A DNA stretch of 29,531 nt, taken from assembly GCA_036494925.1 (NCBI GenBank), contig DASXNR010000439.1, positions 1 to 29,531 on the forward strand, in the 5' to 3' direction. The first letter of the stretch is position 1, and the number at the start of each line of letters is the position of its first letter. Shown here in pieces: positions 15,088 through 23,489 of the stretch. The notes under the pieces are model-generated. The model ran no database searches. It was not told the origin of the DNA and saw only the letters and a program-made list of their open reading frames with translations. The stretch comes from JAMXLO01 sp036494925 (GTDB lineage Bacteria > Pseudomonadota > Alphaproteobacteria > Acetobacterales > Acetobacteraceae). Made by a program: the position numbers and the translations under genes.

Positions 15088-16265
15088 CTAGTGGCTCAAC
15101 TCCCGCGCCATCTCGTCGATGCCGTTCACCGTCAACGGATACATCCGGCCTTCCATCAGCTCGCTGGTCATGCCGATCGAACGCACATGCTGCCATGAAT
15201 TGCGCGGCGTCGGGTTCAACCATGCGGCACGCGAGTAGTGCGACGTCAGCCGCTCCAGCCACACGCGGCCCGGCTCGTCATTCATGTGCTCAACACTGCC
15301 GCCAGGCATGGTGATCTCATACGGACTCATCGCCGCGTCGCCGACAAAGATCAGCTTGTAATCCGGCCCGTATTTCCTGATCACCTCGAAGGTGGAAAGC
15401 CGCTCGTCATGCCGTCGCCGGTTGTTCTTCCACACCCGCTCATACGGGAAGTTGTGGAAGTAGAAATACTCGAGATGCTTGAACTCCGACCGCGCCGCCG
15501 AGAACAGTTCCTCCGACAACTTCACAAAATCGTCCATCGACCCGCCGACATCGAGGAACAGCAGCACCTTCACTGCATTGTGCCGCTCCGGCACCATCTT
15601 CAGGTCCAGCGAACCGGCGTTCTTCGCGGTCGAGCGGATGGTGTCCGGCAGATCGAGCTCGGTCGCCGCACCCTGGCGCGCGAACCGGCGCAGCCGACGC
15701 AGCGCCAGCTTCAGGTTGCGCGTGCCTTGCTCCACTGTGTCGTCGAGATCGCGGAAGTCGCGCCGGTCCCACACCTTCACCGCGCGCCGGTGCCGGGATT
15801 CATGCTGGCCGATGCGCACGCCCTCGGGATTGTAGCCGTACGCGCCGAACGGCGACGTCCCCGCGGTGCCGATCCACTTCGAGCCGCCCTGGTGCCGCTC
15901 CTTCTGTTCGGCCAGCAGTTCCGCCAGCCGCTGCATCAGCGCCTCGAAGCCGCCCAGCGCTTCGATCTTCGCCATCTCCTCCGGGGTCAGAAGCTTCTCG
16001 GCCAGCTTGCGCAGCCACTCCTCGGGCAGCTCGCGCGGCAGTACCCCTTCCGGTGTCTCCAGCCCCTTGAAGCACTGCGCGAACACCCGGTCGAAGCGGT
16101 CCAGGTGGCGTTCGTCCTTCACCAGCGTCGCGCGGCTCAGGTAGTAAAAATCATCGACGCTCCATTCCGCCACGCCGGCCCGCATCGCGCCGAGCAGCGT
16201 GAGGTACTCGGTGATCGACGTCGGCATCCCTGCCTGCCGCAGTCCTTCGATCAGATGCGAGAACA

Positions 16266-16266
<1 letters not shown>
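15088..16266 (-). CDS. VWA-domain protein of the CoxE/YehP-like type paired with MoxR
   Basis: The 392-aa protein has an alpha-helical N-terminal part (HLIEGLRQAGMPTSITEYL and LSRATLVKDERHLDRFDRVF), a basic middle (about 155-200), and a C-terminal VWA domain with VKVLLFLDVGGSMDD (233-247), EYFYFHNFPYERVW and YKLIFVGDAAMSPYE. The metal-site motif DxSxS reads DVGGS (239-243), with glycine at the first serine position, which is common in this subgroup. GTSPFGAYGYNPEGVRIGQ is a conserved block of this family. Its ATG shares one base with the MoxR stop (TGATG), so the pair is translationally coupled. By analogy with CoxD/CoxE and MoxR-VWA pairs it likely helps insert or remodel a cofactor or complex; no client is next to it. 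Confidence 0.92.
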
Positions 16267-17114
<848 letters not shown>

Positions 17115-17120
17115 CCTTGG

Positions 17121-17126
17121 CTCCTT
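17121..17126 (-). promoter_or_regulatory. Ribosome binding site supporting the GTG start of the MoxR gene
   Basis: AAGGAG on the minus strand ends six bases before the GTG at 17112-17114. The alternative upstream ATG at 17192 lies next to an inverted-repeat region and has no such site. Confidence 0.6.
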
Positions 17127-17218
17127 GTGCGTTCGGCCCTCAGTGTCGGGCCGGAGCGACGAAGCTGCAAGCCGGCGTACCTGGGTTGACACCGGGCGCG
17201 TGCAATTTTCGGTATTTC

Positions 17219-17374
17219 AACACGGAGGACGAACGGAGGATCACGGAGGACCACGGGAGTCGGTGCCTGCACAGCGGGTGAGGCAATTGACCGAATTATT
17301 CATGTGTGGCCGCCGTCCTGGGAACCGCTCCGGCTCCTGTGGCCCTCCGTGGTCCTCCGTTCTTCCTCCGTGTT
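17219..17374. repeat. Inverted repeat pair with GGAGGA-rich arms
   Basis: 17219-17252 (AACACGGAGGACGAACGGAG then GATCACGGAGGACC) is the reverse complement of 17341-17374 (GGCCCTCCGTGGTCCTCCGT then TCTTCCTCCGTGTT) with three mismatches; 88 bases lie between them. Each arm is itself built from repeated ACGGAGGA units. The pair occupies the divergent gap between the MoxR and peptidase genes, so it may be two copies of a short mobile-type repeat in opposite orientation or one large fold. Confidence 0.85.
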
Positions 17375-17434
17375 AGATTCTGCCAGTTGCCCGCAGGCAC
17401 CCCGCCGCCTCGGGTCGCCCCAAGGAACCCGCTG

Positions 17435-19336
17435 ATGCAGAACATGCGCCCTTACGGCTTCTGGCTCTCCCCGATCACCTCGGATCTTATTGTCGGAGAG
17501 TCGATAGGTCTTTCCGGCGTTCAACTCGACGGAACGAATATCTACTGGCTTGAGGGACGTCCGCAAGAACAAGGCCGTAGTGTGCTCGTGCAGCATCGTC
17601 CCGGCCGCGCTCCGCTCGACGTTGCACCGAAAGAGTTCAACCTGCGCACCCGCGTGCATGAATACGGCGGCGGTGCCGCGGTCGTGCACGGCGACGTGGC
17701 GTATTTCTCCCACATGGCGGATCAGCGACTGTATCGTCACGCGCCAGGTGCGACACCCAGTCCGCTGACGCCGGCCGGCTCCGGTCATCGCTACGCCGAC
17801 GGGATCATCGATATGCCGCGTGCCCGCTGGATCGGCGTGCGCGAGAGCCATCCGGGAACCAGCGGCCATGTGGAGAACGCCATCGTCGAGGTTGATCTTG
17901 CCACGACAGGCGCCGGTCGCGTGCTCGCCGGCGGCAATGACTTCTATGCGGCGCCAAGACTCTCGCCAAGCGGTGCGCACCTGGCGTGGTTGACCTGGCA
18001 GCACCCCAACATGCCCTGGGTCGAGAGCGAGCTCTGGGTTGCGGATGTCGCGCCTGACGGCACAATTGGCAGAGCGAGAATGGTCGCCGGCAGTCACGGC
18101 GAATCCGTGCTTCAGCCGGAATGGTCGCCGGACGGAGAGCTGTATTTCATTTCCGACCGCAGCGGCTGGTGGAACCTCCACCGACTGGAGGGCGACACGG
18201 TTCGCGCGCTCTGTCCACGCGAGGCCGACTTCGCGCAGGCGCCGTGGATGTTCGGGATGTCGAGCTATGCATTCGCCGGCACCGACCGGATCGTCTGTAG
18301 CTATTGGGAGGACGGCGTTGGCCACCTGGCACAGCTCGGCCTCGCGTCGCTTCAGCTCATTCCGATCGACCTGCCCTATACCGACTATGGCTGCGTGCGT
18401 GCGCGCACAGGGGAAGCGGTGTTCCGCGCGGCGTCCTCCACCGAGGTCGCCTCCATCGTTCGTCTCGACCTTGCGACCGGCCGAACCCAGGTGCTGCGGC
18501 GTTCGGCGAACCTGCAGCCGGAACTCGCGCCCTATTTCACCGTGCCGGAGCACATCGCGTTTCCGACCGAGGGCGGCAGGACCGCGCACGCCTTTTATTA
18601 CCCGCCGGCCAACCCCGACTATGTGGCCCCGGCCGACACCAGGCCGCCACTCCTGGTGAAGTGCCACGGCGGTCCGACCGCGTTCTCACCGGGCGTGCTG
18701 GATCTGCGAGTGCAGTATTGGACCAGCCGAGGGATTGCGGTCCTCGACGTCAACTATGGTGGCAGCACGGGTTATGGGCGTGCCTACCGCGATCGCCTGC
18801 ACGGGCAGTGGGGCGTCGTCGACGTCGACGATTGCATCAACGCCGCGCGTCATGTCGCCCGGAGTGGTCGGGCGGATGCCGACCGGATGGTCATCACCGG
18901 CGGCAGCGCGGGCGGCTACACCACGCTGATGGCACTCACGCGCAACGCTTTCGCCGGAGGTGCCAGCCACTACGGCGTGAGCGACGTTGCCGCACTGGCG
19001 CGTGACACGCACAAGTTCGAATCGCGCTACCTCGATTGGTTGATCGCGCCGCTGGCAGGCAATGAACAGCTCTATCGTGAGCGCTCACCGCTGTATCACG
19101 CCGAAGTACTGAACCGGCCGGTCATCTTCTTCCAGGGGGACGAGGACAAGGTCGTGCCACCCAGCCAGACCGAGGTCATGGTGGAGGCGCTTCGTGCCAA
19201 GGGCATCCCGGTCGGGTATCTCCTGTTCAGTGGCGAACAGCACGGCTTCCGCAAGGCATCGAACATCATGCGAGCGCTGGATGCCGAGTTGTATTTCTAC
19301 GCTGCGCAGGCCTTCCACACCGGCCTCGCATATTAG
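17435..19336 (+). CDS. S9-family prolyl oligopeptidase / acylaminoacyl-peptidase-like serine peptidase
   Basis: The 633-aa protein has an N-terminal beta-propeller built of YADG, LAWLTWQHPNMPW, EWSPDGELYFISDRSGWWN and similar blades (about 1-370), then an alpha/beta hydrolase domain. The catalytic serine is in ITGGSAGGYTTLMAL near residue 491, the aspartate in FQGDEDKVVPPSQ near 571, and the histidine in SGEQHGFRKA near 603. WTSRGIAVLDVNYGGSTGYG is the usual oxyanion-region motif. The ATG at 17435 follows CAAGGAA; the open frame upstream to 17306 is repeat DNA. No signal peptide is seen, so it is probably cytoplasmic and trims short peptides. It is transcribed alone, convergent with the GMC gene. 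Confidence 0.95.
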   Translation: MQNMRPYGFWLSPITSDLIVGESIGLSGVQLDGTNIYWLEGRPQEQGRSVLVQHRPGRAPLDVAPKEFNLRTRVHEYGGGAAVVHGDVAYFSHMADQRLYRHAPGATPSPLTPAGSGHRYADGIIDMPRARWIGVRESHPGTSGHVENAIVEVDLATTGAGRVLAGGNDFYAAPRLSPSGAHLAWLTWQHPNMPWVESELWVADVAPDGTIGRARMVAGSHGESVLQPEWSPDGELYFISDRSGWWNLHRLEGDTVRALCPREADFAQAPWMFGMSSYAFAGTDRIVCSYWEDGVGHLAQLGLASLQLIPIDLPYTDYGCVRARTGEAVFRAASSTEVASIVRLDLATGRTQVLRRSANLQPELAPYFTVPEHIAFPTEGGRTAHAFYYPPANPDYVAPADTRPPLLVKCHGGPTAFSPGVLDLRVQYWTSRGIAVLDVNYGGSTGYGRAYRDRLHGQWGVVDVDDCINAARHVARSGRADADRMVITGGSAGGYTTLMALTRNAFAGGASHYGVSDVAALARDTHKFESRYLDWLIAPLAGNEQLYRERSPLYHAEVLNRPVIFFQGDEDKVVPPSQTEVMVEALRAKGIPVGYLLFSGEQHGFRKASNIMRALDAELYFYAAQAFHTGLAY

Positions 19337-19338
19337 CC

Positions 19339-19363
19339 GGCCTGACGGTTGACCGTTCAGGCC
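19339..19363. terminator. Candidate bidirectional terminator hairpin between convergent genes
   Basis: GGCCTGACGG (19339-19348), a TTGA loop and CCGTTCAGGCC (19353-19363) form a 10-bp stem with one bulged base. It fills the 20-bp gap between the peptidase stop and the GMC gene stop and overlaps the latter. There is no clear T-run, so the call rests on position and pairing. Confidence 0.55.
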
Positions 19364-21027
19364 GCAATCCCCTCCACCGGCGCCAACGGCGGCCGGCCGC
19401 GGATCAGGTCGGACGCCTTTTCCGCGATCATCATCGTGGTGGCGTAGGTATTGGCCGATGGCATGGAGGGCATGATCGACGCGTCCGCCACGCGCAGCCC
19501 CTGCATCCCATGCACGCGCAACTGATCGTCCACCACCGCCGTCGGATCGGTCGCCGGCCCCATGCGCGCGGTGCCGATCAGGTGGTACGCGGTCGATCCG
19601 TACTGCCGCGCATAGCCAAGAAGCTCATCGTCGCTCTGCACCTCCGGCCCAGGCAGCATGTCGCCATCGAAATAGTGCCCCAGCTCCGGCGTATGCAACA
19701 GGCGGCGTGCCAGCTTCATGCCGGCGATCAAGACGCGACGGTCCATCGGATCGGCCAGGTAGTTCGGCTGGATCGCCGGGTCCTCGAACGGATCGGCCGA
19801 GCGTGCCCGCACGTAGCCGGTGCTCTCGGGCCGATGCTGCCATACCCCGCAGGTCATTCCTGGATAGTCATCGAGCATCCCGACGAACCCCTGCTTGTAG
19901 CTCGCCGGACTGAACACGCCCTGCAGGTCGGGTTGGTCCATGCTGTCGTCTGACTTCCAGAACCAGTGCACCAGCGATGGACTCAGCGCGAGGATCGAAG
20001 GCTTGCCCATCGCCCAGCGCAGCATCTGACCCGCCAGTCCCATGCCGCGCGCCAACTCGTTGATCGTGGTGCTGTTGCGCACTCGCGCGACCAGCCGCGG
20101 CGCGTAGTGGTCTCGGAAGTTCTCGCCAACGCCTGCGAGTTCGTGCACCACCGGCATGCCGATCGACTCCAGCAGCGCCGCCGGTCCCACCCCCGAGATC
20201 TGCAACAGCTTCGCCGTATTGGCGGTGCCGCAGCACAGGATCACCTCGCGCCGTGCGTGCACGACGTTCTGGGTGACGCGGTCGCGATCGTTCACGTAAC
20301 GCACGCCCACGGCCCGCTTGCCGTCGAACAGCACCGCGGCGGCACGAGCGTCGGTGCGTATCTCCAACCGTCCCGTCGCCTTCGCCGGATGCAGGAACAC
20401 GCGCGCCGCCGAGTGCCGCCAGCCGCGATGGATCGCGCGCTGGAAATATCCGACCCCTGCCTGGCGGTCGCCGCTGTTGTAGTCGACGCAGCGCGGGATC
20501 CCCATGCCGACCGCGCCGGCAATGAACGCCTCGCAGATCGGATGGATCCAGTCGATGTCGGTGACCGGCAGGTTGCCCTCGCGCCCATGGATGCGGTCAT
20601 CGGCGATGCCGATCCGCCGTTCGGTGCGCTTGTAGTACGGCAGCATATCGACATAGCCCCAGCCGCGATTGCCGCGCTGCGCCCAGCTGTCGAGGTCGGC
20701 GCGCTGGCCGCGGTTGTAGATCATGCCGTTGATCGAGCTGGAGCCGCCCAGCGTGCGTCCCTGCGTTGTGGGGATCGGCCGGCCGCCGCTGCCCTCGGAC
20801 GGCTCGGTCTTGAACTGCCAGGTGAAGTCCGGGTTGAAAAGCATCTTGATGAAGCCGGCCGGCACGTGGATGTAGGGATGGCGGTCCGGTGGTCCCGCTT
20901 CCAGCACGCAGACCGTGGCACCGGTTTGCTCGGTCAGGCGATGCGCCAGCACCGAACCGGCGGCGCCGCTGCCGACGATGACATAATCGAACGAATCGCC
21001 CGCGTTCGCGCTCACGCCGGTTGCCAT
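19357..21027 (-). CDS. GMC-family FAD oxidoreductase (choline dehydrogenase-like)
   Basis: The product (556 aa from the ATG at 21027) is a glucose-methanol-choline oxidoreductase. It shows the FAD motif DYVIVGSGAAGS (about 14-25), VLEAG, the GMC signature GRTLGGSSSINGMIYNRG, VILCCGTANTAKLLQISGVG (signature 2), and the catalytic region AYHLIGTARMG, followed by LRVADASIMPSMPSANT. The start follows AGGTGAAG; an alternative GTG at 21060 adds eleven residues. It would oxidise an alcohol to an aldehyde using FAD. It is divergent from the unknown/cupin pair across an 84-bp gap. A second, distinct GMC enzyme lies 2.5 kb away. Confidence 0.95.
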   Translation of the reverse strand: MATGVSANAGDSFDYVIVGSGAAGSVLAHRLTEQTGATVCVLEAGPPDRHPYIHVPAGFIKMLFNPDFTWQFKTEPSEGSGGRPIPTTQGRTLGGSSSINGMIYNRGQRADLDSWAQRGNRGWGYVDMLPYYKRTERRIGIADDRIHGREGNLPVTDIDWIHPICEAFIAGAVGMGIPRCVDYNSGDRQAGVGYFQRAIHRGWRHSAARVFLHPAKATGRLEIRTDARAAAVLFDGKRAVGVRYVNDRDRVTQNVVHARREVILCCGTANTAKLLQISGVGPAALLESIGMPVVHELAGVGENFRDHYAPRLVARVRNSTTINELARGMGLAGQMLRWAMGKPSILALSPSLVHWFWKSDDSMDQPDLQGVFSPASYKQGFVGMLDDYPGMTCGVWQHRPESTGYVRARSADPFEDPAIQPNYLADPMDRRVLIAGMKLARRLLHTPELGHYFDGDMLPGPEVQSDDELLGYARQYGSTAYHLIGTARMGPATDPTAVVDDQLRVHGMQGLRVADASIMPSMPSANTYATTMMIAEKASDLIRGRPPLAPVEGIAA

Positions 21028-21111
21028 GCGCTTCACCTGACCGTTTGATTGCGCCGCCACTCCAGCCTAAACTGGCATCGGAAGCCAATCCAAGCCGGGA
21101 GGGAGGAACAC

Positions 21112-21537
21112 ATGGAGTACATTTGCGACGCTCCTGGTGCCAGGACCTGGTTTCGGCTGGTGAGCGAGGGCGAGGCCACGATGGAATCCGAGCTCATGCG
21201 CCATGCGGTGGAAAAATACTTCCGCCGCGAATGGGAGAAGGCGACCGAGAGCTACCGTCCGCTGAGCTCGGTGTTCATCGAGCAGGACATCGGCAAGTCG
21301 GCGCACATCCAGCGCGAGATGCCGCTGTTCCTGACCTTGCGCGATGACGAGGGCGCGCCGCTGGTCACCGCCATGCTGCCGGCGGGCGGACGCCGCGATC
21401 GCTCGTTTGGCTGCATCATAGTGGGGCCTGGCAACAGCGATCCCTACAAGCAGCACGCCGATGCGATCGAGGCGCTGGCCGAACATTTCGATATCCCGCT
21501 CGATCGGGCGCACTGTTATCCGTATCGACGGGAATGA
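21112..21537 (+). CDS. Conserved-looking protein of unknown function
   Basis: I do not recognise a family in this 141-aa protein. It begins MEYICDAPGARTWFRLVSEG and ends CYPYRRE, with alternating charged helices (ELMRHAVEKYFRREWEKATE) and a beta-like centre (PLFLTLRDDEGAPLVTAMLP and SFGCIIVGPGN). No signal peptide or membrane helix is visible, so it is probably cytoplasmic. The ATG at 21112 has an excellent ribosome site, GGGAGGGAGGA. It ends 23 bp before the cupin gene, so both are likely one transcript, divergent from the GMC oxidoreductase. Codon use matches neighbours, and the strong ribosome site and spacing support a real gene. Confidence 0.8.
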   Translation: MEYICDAPGARTWFRLVSEGEATMESELMRHAVEKYFRREWEKATESYRPLSSVFIEQDIGKSAHIQREMPLFLTLRDDEGAPLVTAMLPAGGRRDRSFGCIIVGPGNSDPYKQHADAIEALAEHFDIPLDRAHCYPYRRE

Positions 21538-21546
21538 ACCGCACAC

Positions 21547-21553
21547 AGGAGGT
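21547..21553 (+). promoter_or_regulatory. Ribosome binding site deciding the cupin start
   Basis: AGGAGGT lies seven bases before the ATG at 21561. It favours that start over the earlier in-frame ATG at 21534, which overlaps the upstream stop codon. Confidence 0.8.
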
Positions 21554-21560
21554 AACCGCG

Positions 21561-22085
21561 ATGGGCTACACGCTGGAACAATTCGCCGACAAGTGCCGTG
21601 ACGCGCTGAACAGCCAGCCGGGCTCCGAGGGACGCAAGGCGGTCTGCGCCCTGGTGAAGGACGTGCTGAAGGACGGCGAGTTCGCCGCCAGGTACATCCC
21701 GGAAGGCACGCCGGAACGGAAGGTGCTGTACGAGGATCCGAATCTCGGCTTTACCATTCTGGCGCATGGCTATGTCGGCGCGAAGGGCAGCAAGCCGCAC
21801 GATCACGGGCCGTCCTGGGCAATCTACGGCCAGGCCGCCGGCGAGACGATCATGACCGACTGGGACTGCCTGGCGCGCCCGACCGAGACCACGCCCGGCA
21901 AGGCCAGGCATGTCCGCGACTACACGATGAAGCCGGGTGATGCGTATCTGTATGATACCGGCGTGCTGCATTCGCCGCGGCGCGAGGGTTCCACGCGGCT
22001 GCTGCGCATCGAAGGGATGAACATGGAGCGGGTGAAGCGCTTCCCCTACGAGGCAGTGGACACGCTCAGTCCTGCGGCGGAATGA
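21561..22085 (+). CDS. Cupin-fold protein with a three-histidine metal site (cysteine-dioxygenase-like)
   Basis: The 174-aa product has a cupin core: SKPHDHGPSWAIYGQAAGET near residues 77-96 carries the HxH pair (His80, His82), and DTGVLHSPRREG near 132-143 carries the third ligand, His137. The usual cupin glutamate after HxH is replaced by tryptophan, giving the three-His form seen in thiol dioxygenases such as cysteine dioxygenase. An N-terminal helical region (1-45) precedes the barrel. The start follows AGGAGGT. It is cotranscribed with the unknown protein and its end overlaps the EthD gene by 20 bp on the other strand. A metal-dependent dioxygenase is likely; the substrate is not evident. 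Confidence 0.87.
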   Translation: MGYTLEQFADKCRDALNSQPGSEGRKAVCALVKDVLKDGEFAARYIPEGTPERKVLYEDPNLGFTILAHGYVGAKGSKPHDHGPSWAIYGQAAGETIMTDWDCLARPTETTPGKARHVRDYTMKPGDAYLYDTGVLHSPRREGSTRLLRIEGMNMERVKRFPYEAVDTLSPAAE

Positions 22086-22407
22086 TCTGCTTTTCTTCGA
22101 CGATGTAGGACTTGATCCGGCCAATGAACAGCGCGCCGTCGTCGGTCAGCCGCTTCATCTCGGGTGAGGCGGCGGCGCGCGCCAGGGCTGACTGATCATC
22201 GTACCATAGCTCGGCGATGCCATCGATCTCGACGTCGGTCTCCGGAATGTCCGGGCGCGTCCGTGTGCCGACGATGTGCGACTGCACGTAGCGACGGACG
22301 CCCGGCACCGCGTGCGCCAGCGGCCCGTGGATCCTCAGCCAGTGTTCGACGAAGTCATCGTGTGAAATCTCGGCCCTGCGGGTCAGCAGTCCCACAACCT
22401 TGATCAT
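22066..22407 (-). CDS. EthD-domain protein
   Basis: The 113-aa product has the dimeric alpha/beta barrel EthD pattern: MIKVVGLLTRRAEISHDDFV, EHWLRIHGPLAHAVPGVRRY (about 21-40), SHIVGT, IDGIAELWYDDQSALARAAA and a C-terminal VEEKQII. EthD proteins are small partners or isomerases found in degradation operons. The ATG at 22407 follows GGGAGCGG. It lies downstream of the TauD-type dioxygenase gene on the same strand and converges with the cupin gene, with a 20-bp overlap of coding ends. Whether it assists the dioxygenase or a GMC enzyme is unknown. Confidence 0.9.
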   Translation of the reverse strand: MIKVVGLLTRRAEISHDDFVEHWLRIHGPLAHAVPGVRRYVQSHIVGTRTRPDIPETDVEIDGIAELWYDDQSALARAAASPEMKRLTDDGALFIGRIKSYIVEEKQIIPPQD

Positions 22408-22558
22408 CCGGCCGCTCCCAACTCATCTGTCGTAACGTCGTCTCGTGCGTTGCGTGCTGCACGGCTTCCCACGCGGACCGCAATGCTTCTGCCTGTGCCA
22501 GACCCCAGGCGAAGAAGTCCTGCTCGTACAGGCCGATAGTTTTGATATGGTCGGGCAT
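22355..22558 (-). pseudogene. Short open frame resembling the start of a DUF29 protein
   Basis: This 67-codon frame begins MPDHIKTIGLYEQDFFAWGL and AQAEALRSAW, similar to the opening of DUF29 proteins (LYEQDFxAWxxxQAxLLR). The rest of that family is missing after about 30 residues, and the frame then overlaps the EthD gene in another frame. It is either a truncated remnant or chance. It sits between the dioxygenase and EthD genes. Confidence 0.35.
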
Positions 22559-22566
22559 GACCGATC

Positions 22567-23457
22567 CTACGCCGCCTGCTCCATCGTGGACAGCTCGCAC
22601 GCCACCGTGGTGCGGTGCATGTCCCGCACCTCGGCGTGATCGAATGGACGCGCGCGATGCATGGTGACGCGGTTGTCCCACATCACCAAATCCCACTGTT
22701 GCCAGACGTGCGAGTAGACGAACCGCCGCTGCGTCGCATGCTCGGTCAGGTCGCGCAGGAAGGCGCGCGCCTCCGGGACCGGCCAGCCGAGGATCGCGCC
22801 CGCATGTGACGCCAGGAACAGCGACTTCCGTCCGGTCACCGGGTGGCGGCGCACCAGCCGCTGCCGCACCGGCGCGAACCTGCTGCGCTCGTCGTCGGTG
22901 AAATCGGCGAACCCGAGAATACTGCGCGAAAACAACTGGCTGTGCTCGCAGATCAGGTTTTCGCACTCCGTCTTCGTCGCCTCGTCCAGCGCGTCGTACC
23001 CCGCGCGCATGTCGGCGAACTCGGTGTTGCCGCCCGCCGAGGGAATCCGCCGTGCGGACAACAACGAATACTTCGCCGGCACCGCCTTGAACGAACTGTC
23101 CGAGTGCCACAACCGGTTGCCCAGCCCGAACAACCGTCGCCGATCATCGCGCGCCAGCACCTGGTTGTCCTTGTCGAGATTGGAGATGTCGTTCACGTCC
23201 ATCGACAGCCGCCGCTCGTGGCCCTGCGCGATGTCGCCGGTCGCCTGCTCCAGCGCGCCGAAATTGCGGCTGAACGCAAGCTGGGTGTCGTCGGTGAAGC
23301 GCTGGTCGTGGAACACCAGCACGCCATACCGGTCCATGCCGGCAGAGATCGCGGCGGCATCGGCATGGGTCAGCGGTTGGGTGATGTCCACGCCGGCCGC
23401 CTCGCCGGCAAAGAACGGCCGGGAAACCGGATCGATCGCGTGAATGGAGAGTGTCAT
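22567..23457 (-). CDS. TauD/TfdA-family Fe(II)/2-oxoglutarate-dependent dioxygenase
   Basis: The 296-aa product has the TauD/TfdA facial triad: LWHSDSSFK with His118 and Asp120, and TMHRARPFD with His267; the 2-oxoglutarate-binding arginine is in HRTTVACE (about 281-288). Other family elements are GVLVFHDQRFTDD and NTEFADMRAGYDAL. It is closest in pattern to 2,4-D and related oxygenases rather than to taurine-specific ones, but the substrate is not readable. I chose the ATG at 23457 with AAAGGTGA before it; a GTG two codons earlier is possible. It is 32 bp downstream of the second GMC gene and likely cotranscribed with it and with the EthD gene. Confidence 0.93.
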   Translation of the reverse strand: MTLSIHAIDPVSRPFFAGEAAGVDITQPLTHADAAAISAGMDRYGVLVFHDQRFTDDTQLAFSRNFGALEQATGDIAQGHERRLSMDVNDISNLDKDNQVLARDDRRRLFGLGNRLWHSDSSFKAVPAKYSLLSARRIPSAGGNTEFADMRAGYDALDEATKTECENLICEHSQLFSRSILGFADFTDDERSRFAPVRQRLVRRHPVTGRKSLFLASHAGAILGWPVPEARAFLRDLTEHATQRRFVYSHVWQQWDLVMWDNRVTMHRARPFDHAEVRDMHRTTVACELSTMEQAA

Positions 23458-23489
23458 GGTCACCTTTCATATTCTGGCTGATCGCCGCG

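Noticed and set aside
17219..17374. CRISPR-like array from the repeated GGAGGA units
   Set aside because: The units are short, inverted rather than direct, and there are no regular spacers or cas genes.
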